From the IMG/VR virus record IMGVR_UViG_3300020385_000028, positions 1 through 37,425 of that record: DNA of 37,425 bases; one strand, given 5' to 3'. The notes under the pieces were generated by a model. The model was not told the DNA's origin and did not search any database. It worked only from the letters and a program-made list of their open reading frames with translations. Each line of letters opens with the position of its first letter. Positions within the stretch are counted from its first letter, which is position 1. The position numbers and the translations under genes are program-made. Below are positions 16,801 to 24,077 of the stretch, in pieces. This DNA is from a virus.

Positions 16801-19008
16801 TATCTGCTGCTCTGTAAGATTTGCAAATTTATTTTCACTAACAGCTGCTGACACTGCTGGTATTGTTCCCAAAACAAACCCACCTACAGCTTCTTGAGCT
16901 GATGCATAAGCAACTTGACCTAATAATTCTGCAAAACTTTCAGGAGTATCAAATAATTCTTTCCCTTTAATAAGGTTATATATTTCTTTAAATCCTATAT
17001 CACTAAACTCTTGAAATGCACCAGTTTCTGCTTCAGCAAGCGTTGCTCCCCCTAAAACTAAAGCTCCTTTGGTGGCAGAGTTTTTAACTTCTTGGTCTAA
17101 AAACTCTTTAAATGTTCTTGCTGAACCTCCTTTAGGCATTTTATTTAAGACCTTTGTTAATACATTGGCAACAAACCCACCTTTATCAAACACATTTCTA
17201 ATACCATAATTTTCTAATGCCGCAACTGTAAGAGCGGCTGGCACTTTAAATAAAACTTTTTCATTTTCACTTATATTTGCAAAATCAGGATTGTTACTCA
17301 TCTGCTCATCGAGCTTACCAGATGTAAGCATAAACAAACTTGCTAGCCTACCAGGCCCAGCAAATAAAGATGGTATAGATTCTGCTACACCAGATAATGC
17401 TCCTAAGAAAAATCCTTTTTGTTTTGTTGCTGCATATTGTTCGGTAATTGATTTACCTCCTAATCTTTTTTGCCACCCATCTCTTATATTAGTTATAATT
17501 CCGCCTTGTCTAACCCCATCTATCTCTTCACCATACTTCACATCTTTTATATACCTGTCTTTTATTTTTCCTTGAATAACATCAAATTCACTCATAGGTG
17601 TTAACATACTTTTTTTACCAGAATCTTTTTTATAAAACTCTTTTAAATCATCAACACTCATGCCTTCTAAGTCTTCTTCTAATGGCGATGCATATTCTAA
17701 TAGTTTAGCTGCACGCAAAATTTCATCTTTAAATTTATCATCACCCATCTCTTTTTGTAAATCCACTACTCCTGGAAGACCAAGCTTTGCAGTTAATGCA
17801 TAATTTGCTACTTCAGAAATTGGAGTACTTACACCACTTGCCAAGTTGTACTTCATTAAAAGACCAAAGTTTCCTTGCTCTTTCTGCATGTCGTAATACT
17901 TTCCAACTGCTGTATTTAATTCTGCTTTTTGTAAATCTAAATTATCTCCTTCTTCTAATAACTTTACACCTGCCGCTTCATGTAGGTTAACTCTACTGTT
18001 ATAGTCATCAATTTGTTCTTGATTCATTGACTCCCTGTTTTCAAAATCTTTTTCCAGCCTTAGACTATTTGCGCTGTATTGCTGAAGACCTTGATTAAAT
18101 CTGTCTTGCCTTTTAGTTATAGAAGATAAAGATTCATTCATCTCTTTATCATTTCTAAACTTTATGTTGTTAGCTTCATAACCAACAACAGTTTTAGCTA
18201 ATGCCTGACTAGCTTCTTTGTTTTCTTCTATAAACTCTAGCAACTCTTTAGCAGGTTCGTCTTGAAAAACTCCTATATTAATTTTTATAGAAGGGCCATC
18301 ATCAAATCCATTTTCTCCTCTTGCTGAAACTTTAATTTTTTGCCCAAGAATATCTGCTTCTTCAAATTTAAAACCTTGGTCTCTATATAAGTAGTTTAGT
18401 TTTGGTACAATAAAACTTTCATTTTTATTCAACAAATCTTTGACATCTTTAAACTCTTGAGATAAATCGTTTACCTTTGATAGTTCCATATCAGTAGAAA
18501 CTATTTCTCCTTCTCTTTTTTTCTGTTCTTCTATGTTTGTATTATCAAAACCTACTGTAGGTTTTATAAGAGCATCCCTTTGCTCAGTTAAAGATTCTAA
18601 CTCTATCATTGCAGGGGTTTTCTCTGCAGGTTTACCTAAAGGATATAATTTTTCTTCTTCTTCAGATAAAGGAGTTTCAGCTTCTGTTTGAATTTGTTTT
18701 TCAAGGTCAGCTATTTGAATAGAAAGGGTGTCTATTTTACGACCAGCTTGTAGCTCTTGGTCTTCTGATAAATCCGAACCACCATCCTCCGAAGGAGAAT
18801 CCATAGGTTCGTCTTCGATTTTTTTTTTTGAAGAATACTGATTGTTAAAAGTTTCTTTGTCTTTTGAATAGAGCTTTCTATCGGTGACCACATTGTAAAC
18901 TTTATCTACATATTCAGGGTCAGAAAACTGCTGTTCAAATTCTTCTAAAGATTTTGAATAAAGTTTTTTATCTATTAATACGTTATATAATTTTTCAATT
19001 TCTTCCAT
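10831..19008 (-). CDS. Giant internal virion/ejection protein with HExxH metallopeptidase motif (2725 aa)
   Basis: Two N-terminal repeats (LYNVLIDKKLYSKSLEEF, VYNVVTDRKLYSKDKETF; residues about 5-60) are of a type seen in Bacteroidota phage virion proteins. Hydrophobic Gly/Ala-rich stretches lie around 560-780 (GALSGVAESIPSLFAG, ATKGALVLGGATLA). H986-E-x-x-H990 in VPHEIFHATLL is a zincin site. Long polyvalent-protein-like segments follow (about 1200-1500), then coiled-coil regions. A C-terminal region at about 2315-2560 (LSPAIAIKQLTS, FSRGLNMFLTTPKQYLRRE) recalls large polyvalent-protein-associated domains. Position after two smaller internal virion proteins parallels T7 gp16, which is ejected into the host with the DNA. 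The protein probably crosses the envelope and cleaves a target or itself; the enzymatic role is inferred. Confidence 0.72.
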   Translation of the reverse strand: MEEIEKLYNVLIDKKLYSKSLEEFEQQFSDPEYVDKVYNVVTDRKLYSKDKETFNNQYSSKKKIEDEPMDSPSEDGGSDLSEDQELQAGRKIDTLSIQIADLEKQIQTEAETPLSEEEEKLYPLGKPAEKTPAMIELESLTEQRDALIKPTVGFDNTNIEEQKKREGEIVSTDMELSKVNDLSQEFKDVKDLLNKNESFIVPKLNYLYRDQGFKFEEADILGQKIKVSARGENGFDDGPSIKINIGVFQDEPAKELLEFIEENKEASQALAKTVVGYEANNIKFRNDKEMNESLSSITKRQDRFNQGLQQYSANSLRLEKDFENRESMNQEQIDDYNSRVNLHEAAGVKLLEEGDNLDLQKAELNTAVGKYYDMQKEQGNFGLLMKYNLASGVSTPISEVANYALTAKLGLPGVVDLQKEMGDDKFKDEILRAAKLLEYASPLEEDLEGMSVDDLKEFYKKDSGKKSMLTPMSEFDVIQGKIKDRYIKDVKYGEEIDGVRQGGIITNIRDGWQKRLGGKSITEQYAATKQKGFFLGALSGVAESIPSLFAGPGRLASLFMLTSGKLDEQMSNNPDFANISENEKVLFKVPAALTVAALENYGIRNVFDKGGFVANVLTKVLNKMPKGGSARTFKEFLDQEVKNSATKGALVLGGATLAEAETGAFQEFSDIGFKEIYNLIKGKELFDTPESFAELLGQVAYASAQEAVGGFVLGTIPAVSAAVSENKFANLTEQQIQIFREIKNNPKISQSALTNLIKMEINGGEITTEQGKQIKADYELAIGLANELPGGIDNPNFAEAMDLKIRKKILEDRTAPPIDQNLGSVKQDNLEIQQINEKLSKINEPTTDTQVKGATQQESKDITEVVEEAESAAPVQETKESATDTFFGKKKTENVEEVSENLIINTNEQPDNLEPDQTTRRSLVKRIAKTGAKAIQKLFPETKIILHESTTEFERFAPAGNRGFYDTNENVIHVDLNKALATTVPHEIFHATLLSKIKTDAEAAKLAENMMRSIRKALPKNSAIARRIDEFAAKYDDQPDLQNEERLAELMGIMAADYTMLTKPQKNKVIKFLQELANKIGLNINISEFTQQDSDVVDLFNTLAGKISTGETITETDVQIIEEQSGLDKEQEQGEGGQVGTLTFPPTGREQRAPSVKTDTRSFSSLITDKSVKDFKNQKIITNMYDFTSAGPTEIAPGIVLNLYGGKSYVPLMMEKQGLNIGDFSNLAAFNTDVNAETFKRNVEQGDVSLFAPHVGTLEKSWQFQQNIFEQLTYAALDNNILTNEELITLFNSALTNIDGKKALNVFNKKSNLNIKDFNSFKDNPKKLVELLDIKNNYSPELRKLFNDRYSGNAKYKDALKVNNKIDFVKKFQDPLNVGSNSFDIISLIKFDNRDLQITKPNVGDVDYHPSFAYTIKANIEGIYQPDLFYQSSEVTDTYTKYNIASTTVSVKEEVGEDSFKKSNVASSSGSIPKVAQINKITPREQREKTIQEVAQFYNVDTAGFANPMVDEFQFRKAAEPLGYGVARARSGSLYVTKNNKFINPYEIDTNQLTGRGQRSDDFYVDIASQLRDRKVREELIVDTLRRQYKLSETKIKDILDIQSLTLGGVPDSFKKIGDAAGTKLFLQLETFILKQRKANKKKPLSKTAEADSVINYLMERPQFKGLAETYKVKGETKTKKGLSTVQAQMLSDLTSILEARPSQTVTAQIVKARQSLRDKKKSATTVKSQQQILINLLRRNLPKSLFTKSEVIDIVRKIQDLSTADLKGNNLENIVDEIEGIVTNLNNKNVLNRIKRLLNGKYEVVVSGKPKGVKIDVDTKKRLKTIASLLVTSTDVEVIEKTQDKLRDELKSLLESNNDTENQELTPETLMRIADITTALNYNEAMLQDPTDISRLENLTRAYAQLENIVVRGRDIQAGILQEKHKQYMQNLSILIKETTNQELNPDDKDFKTEVEKISETREGIANKEKVSKNVIVKVKRLMRNFSNVIGFGAAQDLTGLIDQLAEFPGVVFGGQLQEIVTAKVNESTRQYKNRMLEFSQLLEENLIKYYGKNYRFTLRNLNQTDNIFYKNPQEVESAQAKYDNNRNDENKNNLRDVLAKNEIILSQEQMGYMVFQYEDPALHPTFKNMYGEQYQRVMREMNEKLDDRVRAFGEWQVNEFYPIMHQRFNETYKRIYYTDMPYNKYYAGPIRREGEKTEEFHLLQGASKYNATVGSNYTKLRIKSKDKIKNSTLVDAMMEYTQDMEYFDAYAENLQTISRLFTNKDAKIIIESIHGEKFYKLIDNMINNIAMAGKSQLNLFGTQILNFFNNVFQVSRLMLSPAIAIKQLTSIPTFALEPEVGPANWIKYAVKNKTQQLKVYREVLENSVYLKDRAATSILRNIETYSPERFQSFIPKTTQNFAIDILMGMIKVADRSAILMGGLPNYSFYKAKFQKENPNATEQQAIDYAIRKFEKDVKSTQQSYDLQDRDVHQNRDPFSRGLNMFLTTPKQYLRREITGYRQMIRAAKRFAKGDKNKNAPNVVQAFSQLAFYHAFMPVLFAYTSLGLPGLARDPRDDDDDSLMRAAFIGNMNGLFLWGKVFTQFADAYQDKPWWRQTNSLPFFETATDFMVIVNALGKAYRSGKQSDYDKANKEMFDFINRNGLPYSIIERWVNNLQKVINGETDGAGEDVLRIFNFSEYAISGPQKKAKKLKFGSSGKKSKGLDFDFDTSLDLDLKTDFDID

Positions 19009-19009
19009 A

Positions 19010-20644
19010 TTAATCTAATATAAATTCTTGCTCAACATCGCCTTCGTATGTGTACTCTGGGTTGCTTCTTCTAAATAAAGCATATATCTCATCTTCACTT
19101 CCAGCTATCAATGCTGTCTTTAACAACTCCATTCTTTCTTTCGTTACGTCTTCACCTAAGTTTAATACCGCTGTGTTACCATTATAAACTATAACCTTCT
19201 CGTCATCATCTTTTTGAATATTTAAACCAAGAGGTGTGAGTAAAGTTTCGATTTCAGCATCAGTATATACATCACCATCCGCAGGATTTACAAATCCTCC
19301 GTCAACTGTAAATAAATTCTTGTTTAAATAAGTTTTTGCTTCATCTATTTTAATAGCATTTCTTAGAGCTTTTTCATTTTCTAATTGTTCTTTCAATGCA
19401 GTAGCAGATATTTTTACAGGAACATCTGTAAACATTCCACTACCTAATGCAGATGACAATGCTTCAAAATCTAAACCACCTTTAGCACTAGCTAATAAAA
19501 TACCTAAACTATCTTTATCTATTACTTGCCCACTTCTCTGTGCTATTAATGTTAAATCTAATATTGTTTTAATATTATCATCAAAATTACTGGTTTGTAT
19601 AGGGTCTACTCTTGTGTAATCAGCAGCACCTTTAAGCATTTGTTCAGCATTTTTTAAAATAATTTCTTTGCCTTTGTCGCTTTCATATAGTCTACCTGAT
19701 AAATCTTCATAAAATAAGTATGGATTTTTGTCTTGTAATTTTTTCAATTCATTTTCTGGAATATACCCTCCAACTGTATAATCATTTATATTTGTAGTAG
19801 CATAATTAAATTCAACAACTTCATCGGTAAGGTTTCCTTTTTCATCAATATTGTAAATTGTGTTTGCCATAGCAAACCCTCTTAATGCTGTGGGTTGTGA
19901 TAACATTGCTTGAGCTGCGTTTTTCAATGCTGATTTACCTTCATCTGTTTGTATAAACGCACCAACTTCTTGCTTTCCCTGAGCAGTAGTAATGTCACGT
20001 TCACCTGCAAAATTTTTAAGTGTAGAGTTTATTGCACCCGCAGTATCATACTGGCCTTGAAACTTCATGTTAACACCATTGAAATATTGATTTATCGGCA
20101 TCACTTCATAACCGCCTTCTTTTCCTTCTCCTACTTTAATTAAACTAGCTTGATAAGAATTAGGGTCAAAAGCTATACTTACATTACCTAAATCAGAAAA
20201 CTTTTGTAGCTGGCTTAGTTTAAATAAATCGTAATCACTTAATTCGCCCGCTGCTTTTTTTTCTTCTATATCGTTAACCATTGTTGCGTACTTAGTCATA
20301 GAATCTACGGTCATAGAAACCTGAGAGTTTAAGTTAGCCATAAGGATATCATAAGTTCTCTTATCTATATCTCCGTTATTAAATTGTTCATTTACTTTAG
20401 ATGCAGATTGCATTGCAGCTTGAGATGTGTCACCAAAAAATCTATTGTATTCCTGGTTAAAACTTGTAGGCATTTTACCTAGCAGCTCTGCAAACTCACG
20501 ACTTGTAGTTGCTACACCTGCTGTTTCATCAGCTTTCTTTTGTTCGTATGCTTTTAAATCGTCACTAAGACTCTTAGTAACTGTAGCCATGTCTATGCCT
20601 AAAGCATCTCCTGGTTTTAATCTTTCGTATCCGTAGTATGACAT
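19010..20644 (-). CDS. Probable internal virion protein, T7 gp15-like position (544 aa)
   Basis: A soluble, mainly helical protein with no signal, membrane helix or catalytic motif. It is rich in Asp, Lys, Gln and Asn, with segments such as 'SREFAELLGKMPTSFNQEY' and 'YDILMANLNSQVS'. It ends one base before the giant protein's start codon and follows the Ala-rich internal protein. By order and size it is the middle member of a three-gene ejection set like T7 gp14-gp15-gp16. No sequence similarity to gp15 is visible by eye, so the assignment rests on context. Confidence 0.6.
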   Translation of the reverse strand: MSYYGYERLKPGDALGIDMATVTKSLSDDLKAYEQKKADETAGVATTSREFAELLGKMPTSFNQEYNRFFGDTSQAAMQSASKVNEQFNNGDIDKRTYDILMANLNSQVSMTVDSMTKYATMVNDIEEKKAAGELSDYDLFKLSQLQKFSDLGNVSIAFDPNSYQASLIKVGEGKEGGYEVMPINQYFNGVNMKFQGQYDTAGAINSTLKNFAGERDITTAQGKQEVGAFIQTDEGKSALKNAAQAMLSQPTALRGFAMANTIYNIDEKGNLTDEVVEFNYATTNINDYTVGGYIPENELKKLQDKNPYLFYEDLSGRLYESDKGKEIILKNAEQMLKGAADYTRVDPIQTSNFDDNIKTILDLTLIAQRSGQVIDKDSLGILLASAKGGLDFEALSSALGSGMFTDVPVKISATALKEQLENEKALRNAIKIDEAKTYLNKNLFTVDGGFVNPADGDVYTDAEIETLLTPLGLNIQKDDDEKVIVYNGNTAVLNLGEDVTKERMELLKTALIAGSEDEIYALFRRSNPEYTYEGDVEQEFILD

Positions 20645-20648
20645 AAAA

Positions 20649-21380
20649 TTAACTTGTTTCTGATTGACCTCTAAACATCGATGTATAGTCTATTGAAGGC
20701 TGTGGTGCTAATGATGTAACTCCGTCAAGTAATTCAAAACCTGATGGCATATTTATGTCTACGCCTAAACCAGGTGCTTGCCCTCCTATAAAACCGCCAA
20801 ATGGGTCAACTGGTGTTTCATCGCCTCCCTTTTTACCGTCTAATAAACCTGATGTTGCTAGTCCTGAAAGACCTCCCTCTAATTGACTAAACCCTTGCTG
20901 CATATTATAAGTACGCATCTTCATAGCATCTTGTGCTGCAGCTTGTGCTCCTGCTGCCTCAGCTAAATCTACGGAGGCTCTTGCTGAACCAAGTCTTGAT
21001 TCTTCTTGAGCTACAAGCCTATCTAATTGTGACATCTCTTGCGACATAGCCGCTCTCTGTCTAGCTAAACCTGCTTGCTGTGCTTGTACAACTCTACCTG
21101 CTGTAGCTGCCGCACCTCTTGGGTCTCCCGCAACACCTGCCGCTAATGCGCTAGCTCCAGCCTGAGCCAAAGCTTCTCTTTCTAATTCATAAGGTTCTTT
21201 TGCAATTGATAACCCTTTCATATAATTTATTGATAATTCTTTTTTAGCTTGAGCTGCTGACTTCGCTGCAGCTGCCTGTGCTTTCTTCATTGCATCTCTC
21301 TGTTTCTTTGCTTCGCCAAAACTAAATATAGAGCCAACAATTTGTACTCCAGCCGCTGCCAATAATAAAGGGTTTGCCAT
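20649..21380 (-). CDS. Ala-rich internal virion protein, T7 gp14-like (243 aa)
   Basis: The start has a hydrophobic segment (MANPLLLAAAGVQIVGSIFSF). A long Ala/Gln/Lys helix follows (KKAQAAAAKSAAQAKKEL), then further Ala-rich helices (about 60-150), and a Gly/Pro-rich tail. This layout is typical of T7 gp14-like core proteins, which insert in the outer membrane at DNA ejection; T7 gp14 is 196 aa. It heads the set of three internal proteins, 4 nt before the next gene, and has its own -7 box 18 nt upstream. Confidence 0.72.
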   Translation of the reverse strand: MANPLLLAAAGVQIVGSIFSFGEAKKQRDAMKKAQAAAAKSAAQAKKELSINYMKGLSIAKEPYELEREALAQAGASALAAGVAGDPRGAAATAGRVVQAQQAGLARQRAAMSQEMSQLDRLVAQEESRLGSARASVDLAEAAGAQAAAQDAMKMRTYNMQQGFSQLEGGLSGLATSGLLDGKKGGDETPVDPFGGFIGGQAPGLGVDINMPSGFELLDGVTSLAPQPSIDYTSMFRGQSETS

Positions 21381-21398
21381 AATAAATTTTTATAATTA

Positions 21399-21406
21399 CA
21401 AAGATA
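21399..21406 (-). promoter_or_regulatory. Late promoter -7 box upstream of the internal virion genes
   Basis: Read on the minus strand this is TATCTTTG, a perfect TAnnTTTG, ending 18 nt before the ATG at 21380 in the 32-nt intergenic gap. No TTTG is found 19-20 nt further upstream, so the -33 element is missing or different. Confidence 0.5.
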
Positions 21407-21412
21407 CTAATT

Positions 21413-23194
21413 TTACGGATAGCTTTTCATTACATCGCTCTCTACCGCAAACAATTCCGTAGCTTGAGTGTTATAGTTTGTTATAGTAAATATACAATAA
21501 TGTCCTAGTAAACCATGAGATTCCGCTTCAGAACTTTTTATAAACATAATGTATGGGTCATTTAATGGAAAAGCTACAGTGTTTGCAGAGGTTGTACTTA
21601 CAATTAATTCATTGATTCCGTTTTGTAAATCTACATTTATCTGAGTTACAATTCCACCATAAGAAACCTCAGTGTATTGAGGTAGAGAATGGTATACATA
21701 ATCACCTATGCTTATAAAATTACCTATCGATACAAGTGGGTTTGTAGAAAAACTAAGAGTTGTTGTCCCTTGTGTGATAGCTACATTAGATGTTTTTCCT
21801 ATACCATTAGCAGACCTCATTGCATATTGTCCTTCAAGTGCTGGCACTTCTCCGCTTTGTCTAAGATATGCAAACCACGCTCCTTCTTTCTTTTCAAACC
21901 AACCATCTTGCATAAACCCGTTTATTTGTATATCTGTTTCTAAATAAGATTCCCAAGCATCATTAGATTCTAAATTCAAAGTTTTAAAAACTTTATTTTC
22001 TAATGGATTCTGATTAAACACACTTGTTATTTGTGAATTAAATTGCTCACCATAGTAATTATTTCTTAACTCATTAGTGTTGTGTCGATATAAATTACCT
22101 CCTTTAAATGTGTAAAAGAAGTTATTCATTCCTATCATATACTCTGGTATATAAGAATAAAATGATGGCCAACCTTTAGAGTTTTCACTATAACTAACTG
22201 TCCACTCAGTGTTAACTGGCGACGGGATGGGAGGTACAACACTTTTAGGTGTTGGCGCTGGAGTGGCTGGGGTAGGGACTGGAGGTGTAGATGGATTACA
22301 ATCAGTTGAAAATCTTAAATTATTTTGACCTAAAAAATATGCTCCATTTGTAGACATTGGATATAGAGTCTGATAACTTATAGCTCCAAAATCTCCATTT
22401 ACATTTAATGTTATTGTACCTGAATAAAAATCATATTGATTTCCATCTAATGCAGTTGCGGTTTTTTCTTTATTATCAGCATTTCCAGTGTATGAAATTG
22501 CATTTTCTTTTCCATTATTTAAAAAAGCAATTGGATACCTTTCTGGTACATCTTTTATTTGGTATACTCCAGTGTTAACCCCGTAAATTCCCCACGCTCC
22601 ATTTATAACATAAAAATTTGTAGTAATATCTTGATAGGTTACTTCACTGACTGAAAGAGTATTATTAAAACTCAAACAATATTGAGCTACACCTGGTGGT
22701 GATGGTGGTGGTGATGGTGGTGGTGATGGTGGTGGGGCTATACCAGTAGCACACGTCGCACAATCGCTATAGCTTGGAATATTTTCGATATCTAAATTTG
22801 ATGGGTCTGCTTGATTTACACCATTTGTCCAACAAATAGATTGATAAGCTAAAGTGTTTGGCCACCCAGTAAAACTAACCGGTGCTCTAAATATTTGTTT
22901 TTGACTAGAGTTGTTGCAGTTTTCATATTCATAATAGTTATATTCTTGTACAGGTGTTCGGTCAGCATCACCACACTTTGTTGAACAGTTTTGTTCTGCG
23001 TCTCTTGCAAAACCATAAACAGATGTTTTTCTAATTTCAGAACCACGCTCTAAACAATATACGTGAATATCATTTGCAGGAACTTTTATATTTATTTTAT
23101 CACCACTATTACAAGTGACTACCCACGTACATTGACCATTCTCGTCACCTATGTGGTCTATAGGGCATTCAAAATTAAAAGCAGCACCAGCCAT
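21413..23194 (-). CDS. Pro-rich modular virion/fibre protein with extensin-like Ser-Pro3 linker (593 aa)
   Basis: Residues 1-150 form a Cys-rich region whose second half repeats the module seen in the neighbouring fibre protein (YNYYEYENC...SICW...YSDCATC). A linker at about 153-168 is PPPSPPPSPPPSPP, the Ser-Pro3-4 motif of plant extensins. A second Cys-containing domain follows, then a second linker (PVPTPATPAPTPK, about 305-325). The C-terminal 260 residues (GWPSFYSYIPEYMIGMNNFF, FKGGNLYRHN) recall a segment I know from crAss-like tail stabilisation proteins. It is probably a tail fibre or spike attached to the nozzle. It is the last gene after the modification cassette and has its own -7 box. 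Confidence 0.7.
   Translation of the reverse strand: MAGAAFNFECPIDHIGDENGQCTWVVTCNSGDKINIKVPANDIHVYCLERGSEIRKTSVYGFARDAEQNCSTKCGDADRTPVQEYNYYEYENCNNSSQKQIFRAPVSFTGWPNTLAYQSICWTNGVNQADPSNLDIENIPSYSDCATCATGIAPPPSPPPSPPPSPPGVAQYCLSFNNTLSVSEVTYQDITTNFYVINGAWGIYGVNTGVYQIKDVPERYPIAFLNNGKENAISYTGNADNKEKTATALDGNQYDFYSGTITLNVNGDFGAISYQTLYPMSTNGAYFLGQNNLRFSTDCNPSTPPVPTPATPAPTPKSVVPPIPSPVNTEWTVSYSENSKGWPSFYSYIPEYMIGMNNFFYTFKGGNLYRHNTNELRNNYYGEQFNSQITSVFNQNPLENKVFKTLNLESNDAWESYLETDIQINGFMQDGWFEKKEGAWFAYLRQSGEVPALEGQYAMRSANGIGKTSNVAITQGTTTLSFSTNPLVSIGNFISIGDYVYHSLPQYTEVSYGGIVTQINVDLQNGINELIVSTTSANTVAFPLNDPYIMFIKSSEAESHGLLGHYCIFTITNYNTQATELFAVESDVMKSYP
22695..22736 (-). repeat. 12-bp tandem repeat coding the Ser-Pro3 linker
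   Basis: On the plus strand the unit GGTGGTGGTGAT repeats about 3.5 times without error. It codes for PPPS repeats on the minus strand. The unit is a multiple of three, so copy-number change would alter linker length without a frameshift. Confidence 0.85.
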
Positions 23195-23212
23195 AAAGAA
23201 ATTATTTGTTTA

Positions 23213-23220
23213 CAAATTTA
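23213..23220 (-). promoter_or_regulatory. Late promoter -7 box upstream of the 593-aa virion protein
   Basis: The minus-strand reading is TAAATTTG, a full TAnnTTTG match, 18 nt before the ATG at 23194 in the 46-nt gap after the glycosyltransferase gene. No good -33 TTTG is seen. It would let the fibre gene be transcribed independently of the modification cassette. Confidence 0.45.
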
Positions 23221-23240
23221 CGAAATTAATACTTACCTAT

Positions 23241-24074
23241 TTAATTTACCATCCACTCCTTAACCAAGTTATAAAAACCATTGTCAGGGTATTTGCATAT
23301 ATCGTGATTTGGAAAAGTTCTTTTATTAAACACAGGGTCAACACTATAATGAGCAAAAAAATGTTCTTGTTCATTATAATGATTAAAATTAGGAATATAC
23401 GTATTGTTTTTGCCAATCATTTTAATTTTATTATTATGACATACTATTGATAAAGCAGTCATACAACTCCACCATTTCCAAGTAGGCTCTTCTTTTGATT
23501 CTACAATTTGTTCAGCTACAGATATAATTTCATCTATAATGTTTTTTAAAACTTTCACCTTAATAAATATAGGGACAAACCCTCCGTTCATATACTGTCC
23601 GTCTTCGTGTTTTAAATAAGGCTTTATTTTAGTATAATTTTTTTTATGAGAATTAGCTATAAACATGTGCCAGTCTTCATATCCATCATAACATATTATA
23701 GAATTATCATCAGGCAAAGGACCTGTGTATGGCTTTAAACTTACCATGTCCATATCACATAGAACCAGTATATCATCATCTTTGTATTGTGACAGTAATG
23801 GTTTTAAAGAAGAAATAACATTAATTACAATACAGTTATCATTTCTGCTTGACACATAATTCCATATAGGTGGACAAATATAATAAGGCAAACCTTTTAA
23901 ATCCCAATCAATTGAATTATATGTAGGACTATTTACAGTGTTTTGTTTTACCACTGTAACCAAACTATTAAACACTGCTTTATCTTTATATGATTTCTGT
24001 TGAGCATAAGCCCAAAAGTTCGCCATCCATTTATAACGTTCATCAACTATAGCGCTAGGTATAAATCTAATCAT
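23241..24074 (-). CDS. Putative GT-A type glycosyltransferase (277 aa)
   Basis: The centre reads DDDILVLCDMDMVSLKPYTG: a hydrophobic strand ending in a DxD motif (D-M-D), which binds the metal and sugar nucleotide in GT-A enzymes. A later segment GQYMNGGFVPIFIKV resembles the acceptor/ribose loop 'xxNGGxxxx' of such transferases. Trp/His-rich parts follow (TWKWWSCMTAL, EHFFAHYSV). No membrane helix is present, so it acts in the cytoplasm. It is the last gene of a four-gene cassette with a dioxygenase, an RmlB-like dehydratase and another transferase. Family number not recognised; donor and acceptor are inferred only. Confidence 0.62.
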   Translation of the reverse strand: MIRFIPSAIVDERYKWMANFWAYAQQKSYKDKAVFNSLVTVVKQNTVNSPTYNSIDWDLKGLPYYICPPIWNYVSSRNDNCIVINVISSLKPLLSQYKDDDILVLCDMDMVSLKPYTGPLPDDNSIICYDGYEDWHMFIANSHKKNYTKIKPYLKHEDGQYMNGGFVPIFIKVKVLKNIIDEIISVAEQIVESKEEPTWKWWSCMTALSIVCHNNKIKMIGKNNTYIPNFNHYNEQEHFFAHYSVDPVFNKRTFPNHDICKYPDNGFYNLVKEWMVN

Positions 24075-24077
24075 AAA

